Shown here in pieces: positions 1 through 6,231 of a stretch of 9,873 nt of DNA (its first letter is position 1; each line of letters starts with the position of its first letter). Source of the DNA: CAZRGV01 sp964599655 (lineage in GTDB: Bacteria; Planctomycetota; Planctomycetia; Isosphaerales; Isosphaeraceae); NCBI GenBank assembly GCA_964599655.1, contig CAZRGV010000188.1, positions 1 to 9,873 on the forward strand, in the 5' to 3' direction. The notes below the pieces were generated by a model that was given only the letters and a program-made list of their open reading frames with translations, was not told the DNA's origin and searched no databases. The translations under genes and the position numbers were made by a program.

Positions 1-100
1 GGGTGGCACTGGTGGCTGGTCCACCAGTGCTCCGGTCCGAATGTTGGGTGCCACTGGTGGCTGGTCCACCAGGGCTCCGGTCCGAACGGAGGGGAGGTTG

Positions 101-200
101 NNNNNNNNNNNNNNNNNNNNNNNNNNNNNNNNNNNNNNNNNNNNNNNNNNNNNNNNNNNNNNNNNNNNNNNNNNNNNNNNNNNNNNNNNNNNNNNNNNNN
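101..200. other. Assembly gap (100 N) inside the repeat array
   Basis: Exactly 100 unknown bases sit between two partial repeat units. A round 100 is the usual scaffold placeholder for a gap of unknown length, so the true copy number of the array is not known from this sequence. Confidence 0.98.
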
Positions 201-391
201 GTGGCACTGGTGGCTTGTCCACCAGTGCTCCGCTCGAAGACAATGGTGACGGGTGCCACTGGTGGCTGGTCCACCAGGGCTCCGGTCCGAACGGAGGGGA
301 GGTTGGGTGGCACTGGTGGCTTGTCCACCAGTGCTCCGCTCGAAGACAATGGTGACGGGTGGCACTGGTGGCTTGTCCACCAGGGCTCCGG
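201..391 (+). repeat. 106-bp composite direct repeat (about 1.8 copies)
   Basis: The segment starting at 201 recurs at 307, a period of 106 bp. Each copy carries two forward palindromes separated by the spacer CTCCGCTCGAAGACAATGG. The second copy differs at two positions I can see (G for C before the second palindrome, T for G in its loop) and breaks off after CTCCGG at about 391. The other spacer, CTCCGGTCCGAACGGAGGGG, recurs at about 75, 281 and 551. Confidence 0.85.
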
Positions 392-613
392 CGGGTGGCA
401 CTGGTGGCTGGCCCACCCAATGCCCCGAGTGGTCGAGGAAAACACTGGTGGACAAACTACCAGTGCCACCCGATCGGAGGATGGCCCTGGTGGCTGGCCC
501 ACCCGTGCCCCGTGTGATCGAGGAAGACACTGGTGGCTGGTCCACCAGTGCTCCGGTCCGAACGGAGGGGAGGTTGGGTGCCACTGGTGGCTGGTCCACC
601 AGTGCTCCGGCGA

Positions 614-854
614 GTGGCCCAAGTGGCTGGCCCACCCCTGCTCCGAGTGGTCGAGGAAAACACTGGTGGACAAGCCACCAGTGCCACCCGATCGGAGGGT
701 GGCCCAAGTGGCTGGCCCACCCCTGCTCCGAGTGGTCGAGGAAAACACTGGTGGACAAGCCACCAGTGCCACCCGATCGGAGGGTGGCCCAAGTGGCTGG
801 CCCACCCCTGCTCCGAGTGGTCGAGGAAAACACTGGTGGACAAGCCACCAGTGC
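614..854 (+). repeat. 85-bp tandem repeat, three copies
   Basis: Copies start at 614, 699 and 784. The first two are identical over 85 bp by eye, and the third is identical to about 854, where the array ends. Each copy holds one degenerate forward palindrome, a linker GAGTGGTCGAGGAAAA, and one intact inverted palindrome with loop ACAAG. More diverged versions of the same head-to-head pair occur at about 394-480 and 481-550, so the 85-bp unit looks like a recent local amplification of an older composite. Confidence 0.92.
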
Positions 855-892
855 TCTGGTCCGCGGGGCTTGCTGGTTGCTCGTCAGGTTTC

Positions 893-1396
893 TCAGGACG
901 GTCCGGTCCGCGGATCTTGGTCGTTATAATGAAAGACGGTCTTCTCCCGGTTCCGCAGGTCGAGCGTGCCGTCCTCCCGGTCGGTCAGGCTCCAGGGAAC
1001 CACGGCCTCGCCGGGCTCCGAGCTGAGCCGGAGCACCGACTCGGAACTGGCTGGGAGCGGCCCTGGAAGGATCCAGGTCAGCCGGACTTCGGAGTCGGGC
1101 CCCTCGGAGAACGGCTCGACCTGACCCGGAATCGGATCGCCGACGGGCCTCCCCGCTCTTCACGACGGAGGAACCAACGCGTTCGTTCGAGCGGCTCCCC
1201 GGCCCAATCGGCGACCGCCTTGCCTGGCGACACGACCTTCAGCGGCGTTTCACGACGCTCGAACCGGCCCGCCTCGACCCGCAACCGGATCGGTCCTCGA
1301 AGGTCCTGTCCCGAGGCCGAACGCGGGGGAACCGGCCAGGAGGAGCAACGTGACCACAAGAGTCGAGACGCGCCAAAGGCGCTGGTGCGTGTTCAT
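893..1396 (-). pseudogene. Frame-shifted N-terminal remnant of a secreted PmoA-like (DUF6807-type) protein
   Basis: Read on the minus strand, three protein-like stretches follow one another. From ATG 1396-1394 comes a signal-peptide-like start, with LVVTLLLLAGSPAFG at residues 13-27. Shifted by +1, about 1310-1160, comes RLRVEAGRFERRETPLKVV and later PLERTRWFLRREE. Shifting back into the first frame, about 1159-896, gives IPGQVEPF, VRLTWILPGPL, DGTLDLRN and KTVFHYN, then TGA at 895-893. The order of signal peptide, 'VEAG..ERR.TP', 'P.Q', 'LPG.L.A' and 'DG.L.L....VF.YN' resembles, from memory, the N-terminus of DUF6807/PmoA-like planctomycete proteins. The first frame is closed by TGA at 1252-1250 and 1162-1160, so two opposite indels are needed. 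The rest of such a protein is absent: the frame stops about 40 bp from the array. Sequencing error in a draft assembly is an alternative to decay. The start overlaps the DUF1499 gene by 47 bp, so the signal peptide is the weakest part. Confidence 0.5.
1338..1345 (+). promoter_or_regulatory. Strong Shine-Dalgarno site fixing a GTG start
   Basis: AGGAGGAG lies just before GTG 1350-1352; the AGGAGG core ends 6 nt before the start. This near-perfect ribosome binding site is the main reason to start the DUF1499 gene at this GTG. Confidence 0.85.
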
Positions 1397-1853
1397 CACA
1401 GTGGCGGTCGTCCTGTTGGGAGTCGTGCTGACCATGTCCTGGATCGACGGTTTGACGAAGAACTGGGCCGAGTTGACGTTCAAGGCGACGGATCCGTCCT
1501 TGAAACCCTTGAAACTGAGCCGATCGCCCGAGGCCGCAGTTGGTTGGGCGGCGGAGGTCCTTTCCCGTCGGCCCCGTTGGTCGGTCGAGGCCCAGGACCC
1601 AGGCGCCGGAACCCTGCACGCGACGCACAAGACCCGGCTCTGGCGATTCGTCGACGACGTTCATCTCCGGTTCGAGCCCGACCCTTCCGGCGGCTCGATC
1701 CTGACCGGCCGCAGCCAGTCCCGCATCGGCAAGGGCGACTTCGGCCAGAACCGCCGGAACCTCCTCGAACTGACCGAGGCGCTTCGTTCCGAGGACGAGG
1801 CGGCCGGCTCGACCCGACGCGCAACCTCGGGCCCGCCCGGTCACGATCGGTAG
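1350..1853 (+). CDS. DUF1499 family membrane-anchored protein
   Basis: The product has 167 residues and starts at GTG behind a strong AGGAGGAG site. Residues 13-32 form one hydrophobic segment after a basic N-terminus (RQRRW), so it is probably anchored in the inner membrane with the rest outside the cytoplasm. The body matches the DUF1499 pattern as I know it: SPEAAVGWAAEVLSRRPRW at 59-77, LHATHKTRLWRFVDDVHLRF at 89-108 with the RFVDDV core, and SRIGKGDFGQNRRN at 124-137 (family form: SR.G..D.G.NR.R). The last 20 or so residues are low-complexity and probably disordered. The family has no established biochemical function. The 3' end overlaps the converging small Cys-protein gene by 13 bp. 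Family assignment is fairly secure; role unknown. Confidence 0.85.
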   Translation: MTTRVETRQRRWCVFITVAVVLLGVVLTMSWIDGLTKNWAELTFKATDPSLKPLKLSRSPEAAVGWAAEVLSRRPRWSVEAQDPGAGTLHATHKTRLWRFVDDVHLRFEPDPSGGSILTGRSQSRIGKGDFGQNRRNLLELTEALRSEDEAAGSTRRATSGPPGHDR

Positions 1854-2128
1854 TTTTCCTCCAGGCCCCAGAGCCGCTGAAGCTGACGGTCGCGCTTCCC
1901 GGGTTCAAATTTGTAGATGCCGATTTCCTCAATCGTCTCCCCGGGCGCCGGCTGGTAGGCTTGCCGACGCTCTTCGGCGGCCCGAAACACGGCGCCGAGA
2001 TGTTCCGGGCACGATAACCCGTAGGTTTTCAACTCCGAGAATCGGCCGTCACTCCACGGCGCGGCGATCTTGTACGCCGCCGCCTCCTGGCAGCCGGGAT
2101 GGGTGCAACACACCGCGGTGCTGATCAT
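1841..2128 (-). CDS. Small putative zinc-binding protein, conserved-hypothetical type
   Basis: A 95-residue soluble protein with no signal or membrane segment. I start it at ATG 2128-2126, although the frame stays open to 2419. The upstream part is Arg/Ser-rich and looks like translated non-coding DNA, while the first Cys cluster begins six residues after this ATG. Candidate metal ligands are C7 or C8, C13, C40 and H43 (CTHPGC early, then CPEH), a spacing compatible with a zinc ribbon or treble clef. Between them lies YKIAAPWSDGRFSELKTYG (19-37), and the C-terminal part holds EEIGIYKFEPGKRDRQLQRL, which I recall as typical of short planctomycete hypotheticals. The ribosome site is weak (GGGGCG about 6 nt upstream). 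Metal binding is inferred from spacing only. It could share a transcript with the DUF1571 gene upstream, across a 316-bp gap. Confidence 0.75.
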   Translation of the reverse strand: MISTAVCCTHPGCQEAAAYKIAAPWSDGRFSELKTYGLSCPEHLGAVFRAAEERRQAYQPAPGETIEEIGIYKFEPGKRDRQLQRLWGLEENYRS

Positions 2129-2444
2129 GGCGAACGCCCCGTCGCGAGCGGCCCGGGAACGCGTTGGCAAACCCGCCAACACCCTCGCCTCTCCCACGAA
2201 GGCGAGGCCCCGGGACAAAACTCGATCGCTCGACGCTTCCGAACACCTTGCCAGACCTCGCCCCGATCGGCCACTGAAAAATCGCCGATTCGTGGCGGTG
2301 TCCCGAGCGACCTCGTCGCCGATTCGCCACACCGCGCGGCTCGTGTCGGCCACGCTCTTGCGCGCCGATATTTTCACCCTTGCCACGCTAGAGCGAGTCC
2401 GACTCCAGAGGACGACCATCCCCAGGTCGCCTTCGAATCACGGT
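2129..2444 (-). promoter_or_regulatory. Intergenic leader of the small Cys-protein gene, with tandem hairpins
   Basis: No convincing gene is seen in these 316 bp. On the side near the small gene's start, two hairpins stand side by side: GTTGGC 2163-2168 with GCCAAC 2175-2180 (loop of 6), and CCTCGCC 2183-2189 with GGCGAGG 2201-2207 (loop of 11). They lie about 35-80 nt before the start codon, where they could shape the 5' leader. No clear -35/-10 pair was found. Confidence 0.35.
2409..2432 (-). terminator. Weak hairpin after the DUF1571 gene
   Basis: AGG plus CGACC (2409-2411, 2413-2417) pairs with GGTCG plus CCT (2425-2432) around a 7-nt loop, with one bulged A. It starts 12 nt after the stop codon. 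There is no U-tract, so termination is uncertain and read-through into the small Cys-protein gene is possible. Confidence 0.3.
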
Positions 2445-3377
2445 TTAGAACCGCTTGAACGCGTACGAGGGGTTGGCCGGGTCGAAGTCGAGGTCGGTCA
2501 GCACGGCATCCAGCTTCAGGTCGTCGTAAAAGTAGCGCTCGGCCAGCTTGAGTTCTCCCGAGTCGCCGGGCTCCGGCCAGTCGTAGCTGGAAATCCGCAA
2601 CGGGATCATCGTCTCGGGGTGGTACAGCACCTCGACATACGCGAACGGACGGTCCGAGTGCCGGTTCGGGTGGTTATGGACCGACCGGAGCCAGCTTCGG
2701 CCCTCGGCGTCGGTCACTCGGTCGAGGATCGTGCTCGCTTCCGGATCGTGCAGGTCCATCCGGCGGAAGTGAATCAGCTTGGCCGTCAGGTTCGACAGGC
2801 CCGCCTCGGTCACCGGGTGCCGGTTTCCCGCCAGGGCGAGCCGCGACGTCGGCGGCACTTTCAACCTCGGGATCAAGGCCCGGCTCAACCCGCCCGCGTG
2901 CGCGATCAAATGGTTGTCGTAACGCCCTTCGGCATAGACGATCTCGCGGCCCGCTTCAGGATGCTGGAACTTGAGATAGATGGCGAACGGATGATGCCGG
3001 ACCTTCAACTCAAGCGTCTGTTCCTCGCCCAGCTTGCCGCCGATCCGCTCCCGACGTCGAAGCGTGGCCGTGTAGCATTCCACCGCGTCGAGTCGCTTCT
3101 GGACCGCCAGCAGGATGTCCAGCAGCAGCCGCTTGGCCGGTTCGCCGTCCAGCGCCTCGGTCGGCCAGCTCAGCGCCGACAGCTCCGACTTCGCCTCGGC
3201 GATCTCCTTGGCATCCGACTTCGGCAGCGGCCGGGCCGTCGCGACCGGAGGCTCCAGGTCCACCGCGAACCACCACGACGACGCCAACAGAAGCCCCAGC
3301 ACGACCGCCGGCCCCCAGATCCAGGGACGCCGAAGCCATCGCAGGGCCACTCCCCCGTTGTGCGTGCTTTGTGTCAT
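2445..3377 (-). CDS. DUF1571 family membrane-anchored or exported protein
   Basis: A 310-residue protein starting at ATG 3377-3375, with GGAG ending 9 nt upstream. Residues 18-38 (after RWLRRP) form a single hydrophobic segment, so it is a signal-anchor or exported protein, with a proline- and charge-rich linker at about 40-80. From about residue 80 it follows the DUF1571 pattern I know from planctomycetes: 'Y.A.LR..ERI.GKL' at 102-116, LELKVRHHPFAIYLKF at 122-137, GREIVYAEGRYDNHLIAHAG at 143-162 and NRHPVTEAGLSNLTAKLI at 185-202, then a beta-rich C-terminal half ending YFYDDLKLD and NPSYAFKRF. Length is normal for the family. No catalytic residues are established; the fold may resemble lipoprotein-carrier or lipid-binding domains, but that is only a thought. 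It is divergent from thiC with a 319-bp shared upstream region. Confidence 0.88.
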   Translation of the reverse strand: MTQSTHNGGVALRWLRRPWIWGPAVVLGLLLASSWWFAVDLEPPVATARPLPKSDAKEIAEAKSELSALSWPTEALDGEPAKRLLLDILLAVQKRLDAVECYTATLRRRERIGGKLGEEQTLELKVRHHPFAIYLKFQHPEAGREIVYAEGRYDNHLIAHAGGLSRALIPRLKVPPTSRLALAGNRHPVTEAGLSNLTAKLIHFRRMDLHDPEASTILDRVTDAEGRSWLRSVHNHPNRHSDRPFAYVEVLYHPETMIPLRISSYDWPEPGDSGELKLAERYFYDDLKLDAVLTDLDFDPANPSYAFKRF

Positions 3378-3696
3378 CCGTCCAGTCTCCGAGATCGAAG
3401 CGGGGAACCCCGCGGGGTTCTGGGCGACCGGAGAAACCCTCGATCATGGAATTCTCCGAGTCTGATTCATGATCGAGCGACCGTCAACAGCGACTTGAGA
3501 CGCCCTCCCCAATTTGGGTTCTCCTCCTTGGCCCGTCCCGACCAACCGCTCGAAATCCCCTCCGAGACGTTCCGTCCCGTCCTCCCAGCCGCTAAGATGG
3601 ATTCCATCCCAAGATCCGAACGGGTGCGTCACGTCCTTCCCGAGCACCCGGCCGTTCGCCCACGTATCGACTCGACCGCCGGAGAATTCATCCGTC
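3378..3696. promoter_or_regulatory. Divergent intergenic region between the DUF1571 gene and thiC
   Basis: This 319-bp stretch must hold both promoters. A perfect 16-bp palindrome, GAACCCCGCGGGGTTC, lies at 3405-3420, 27 nt before the DUF1571 start. Two interleaved inverted repeats follow: CGGAGAA 3429-3435 with TTCTCCG 3452-3458, and CTCGATCATG 3439-3448 with CATGATCGAG 3468-3477. Nearer thiC there is CGGGTGC 3621-3627 with GCACCCG 3644-3650. I saw no TPP riboswitch signature (no CTGAGA followed by an ACCTGATC-like element) and no clear sigma-70 hexamer pair. Confidence 0.5.
3621..3650 (+). promoter_or_regulatory. Hairpin in the thiC leader
   Basis: CGGGTGC and GCACCCG form a 7-bp stem with a 16-nt loop, ending 46 nt before the thiC start codon. 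AACGG just outside could extend it with CCGTT after a 3-nt bulge. It could be a regulatory leader structure, but it does not match the thiamin-sensing riboswitch. Confidence 0.35.
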
Positions 3697-5040
<1,344 letters not shown>

Positions 5041-5087
5041 TCGCCCCGACGCCATCCGACCAATCCCCTCACGGTCCAGATCCCAAA

Positions 5088-5121
5088 CGGGCCGGGAACT
5101 CCCTCCAGAGTTCCCGGCCCG
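5088..5121 (+). terminator. Strong hairpin after thiC, terminator-like
   Basis: CGGGCCGGGAACTC (5088-5101) and GAGTTCCCGGCCCG (5108-5121) form a perfect 14-bp stem with loop CCTCCA, starting 48 nt after the thiC stop. It is followed by CTCGCGTCT rather than a run of T, so it is a strong stem with a poor U-tract. Being symmetric, it could act on either strand. Confidence 0.75.
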
Positions 5122-5737
5122 CTCGCGTCTCCAGTGCGTCCCACAACGCCCTCACAACGCAAAACCCCTCGCTCACGTCCGTCGAACGCCGAGCGTCAAC
5201 GCGGACCCCCACAACCCCTGTCCACGCGCGACCCGGATCCGCCCAGAACCGTGATCGTTCGCCGGATCGGCACGGCCCGCCAATCTTCCAACAACGCAAC
5301 GAGTTCGGTGGGCCACCCCCACCCGAGAAACGCCGCGTCCGCCCGCCAATTCCCCGAGAATCCCACCCTCGATTCAGAACGCGGATTTCGAACGATGTTG
5401 ATTCTCCCGGACCCCTTGATGGATTTTGCCAGAATTTATCTTGAAATTCGTGACGCACTGAAGTCCAGTATAGATTGGGGTCAAGTAAGTCTCTTGTTTT
5501 GACGGGTTTGGCCGTTCTGATTCTTCTGGAAGCTCGTCTCTTCCGAATCCGAAACGATTTCCAGAACGGCGAATCCCAACGGCCCGACCTCGCCTCGAGA
5601 GGCCTCGGAGGCGATCGCAATCCCACGCTGATCGTCGGCCGCGATCTTGATCCCCGGCGAATCCCCCCTCGCCAGGTCCGCCCTGTTCCGTGCGTCACGT
5701 TGCGTCGTCGCTCGTCGAAGACCCTTCCGGGCTCGTC

Positions 5738-5858
5738 GATCTATCCCCCCAGGCATAGATCCCCCGCGAGGCTCGACGTCGCCGCCGACGCGGGGGGTCG
5801 GTGATGCCTCGATCGAACCAAAACTCGGGAGGGATCTCCGATCCCCGACGGTTCGATC
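5738..5858. other. Cluster of inverted repeats upstream of the RND gene
   Basis: Three inverted repeats lie within 121 bp. GATCTAT 5738-5744 pairs with ATAGATC 5755-5761. An 11-bp stem pairs 5758-5768 (GATCCCCCGCG) with 5789-5799 (CGCGGGGGGTC), with one G-T wobble. GATCGAACC 5811-5819 pairs with GGTTCGATC 5850-5858 across 30 nt. The first two share bases 5758-5761, so they exclude each other if both are RNA stems. No gene or known RNA family is recognised. Confidence 0.35.
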
Positions 5859-6231
5859 CCCGCCCCTCGTTCCCAACGTCCCGCCAACGCCCTGCTCGAC
5901 CCGACCGAGCCCGGAACCCCCGCCGCCGCCGGCCGGCCCGCGGCGGAACCGCGCCACGCGAAGCCAACTCCCGTTCCCTCACGCAAATCATCACCGAACG
6001 GCCCCAGCATCGCGGCCGATCACCCGAGAGAACACCCTCACGGCCGAACGTCGCCAAGTCGCCCCCCACGCTCCTCGGGAACCTCGGCGATCCGCCAACC
6101 GGCACCCGACCTTTCCTCCAAACCAATTCTCGACGTTCTCAGGGACTCAACCCTGACAAAAGACCCGACCTCAACGTCGCCCCGACGGAGGTCGTGACCG
6201 AGCCCCCCAACCCCCGGATGGATTCGAAAAT

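Larger units (their letters stand above)
1..854. repeat. BIME-like array of short palindromic repeats
   Basis: The basic unit is a 23-nt palindrome: 9-nt arms CACTGGTGG and CCACCAGTG around a loop of CTGGT, CTTGT or CTGGC. Cores are visible at 7-29, 52-74, 205-227, 257-279, 311-333, 363-385, 399-421, 443-465, 485-507, 528-550, 582-604, 661-683, 746-768 and 831-853, with degenerate copies near 619-640, 704-725 and 789-810. Copies at 443, 661, 746 and 831 carry loops ACAAA or ACAAG and the flank GTGCCACCC, which is the reverse complement of the forward flank GGGTGGCAC, so they are inverted. Forward and inverted copies alternate, as in enterobacterial BIMEs (paired REP elements). Several frames stay open through the array, but the 85-bp and 106-bp periods are not multiples of three, so a repeat protein is unlikely. 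Function is unknown. Confidence 0.93.
5041..6231. other. 1.2-kb stretch without a convincing gene
   Basis: Open frames here are rich in Pro, Arg and Ser, lack ribosome sites and resemble no family I know. The content I can support is the thiC terminator hairpin (5088-5121), an AT-richer patch at about 5386-5560 that contrasts with its surroundings, a hairpin-rich cluster at about 5738-5858, and very GC-rich sequence at about 5920-5950. The segment is long for the spacing elsewhere in the window and forms the whole upstream region of the RND gene. It may hold an RNA, a long leader or decayed sequence. Confidence 0.6.

Noticed and set aside
1..854. CRISPR array
   Set aside because: There are no uniform repeats separated by unique spacers of constant length; the intervening sequences are themselves repeated, and no cas gene is present.
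858..913. GGTCCGCGG direct repeat (858-866 and 905-913) as a target-site duplication at the array edge
   Set aside because: It is only 9 bp in GC-rich sequence, with 38 bp between copies that contain no element; likely coincidence.
3..929. Long open frames through the palindrome array, including one running from 533 to 2017
   Set aside because: Several frames are open at once only because the GC-rich repeat lacks stops. Repeat periods of 85 and 106 bp shift the frame at each copy, and there is no ribosome site or domain.
925..930. Perfect TATAAT as a -10 promoter element
   Set aside because: No -35 match lies 16-18 bp upstream (the bases there are TCCGGT), and the hexamer is explained by the antisense His-Tyr-Asn codons of the pseudogene.
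3380..3520. TPP riboswitch upstream of thiC (TGAGA at about 3495, ACCCTCGATC at about 3436)
   Set aside because: The elements are in the wrong order and spacing, and the core CTGAGA and ACCTGATC sequences are absent.
5475..5804. 109-codon frame with a hydrophobic start, possible small exported protein
   Set aside because: It needs a TTG start without a ribosome site, the codons are AT-rich at the start, then it becomes Arg/Pro-rich without domain features.
5841..5867. tRNA T-arm-like GGTTCGATCC
   Set aside because: Only two of five T-stem pairs form contiguously, and no acceptor, D or anticodon arms are found upstream.
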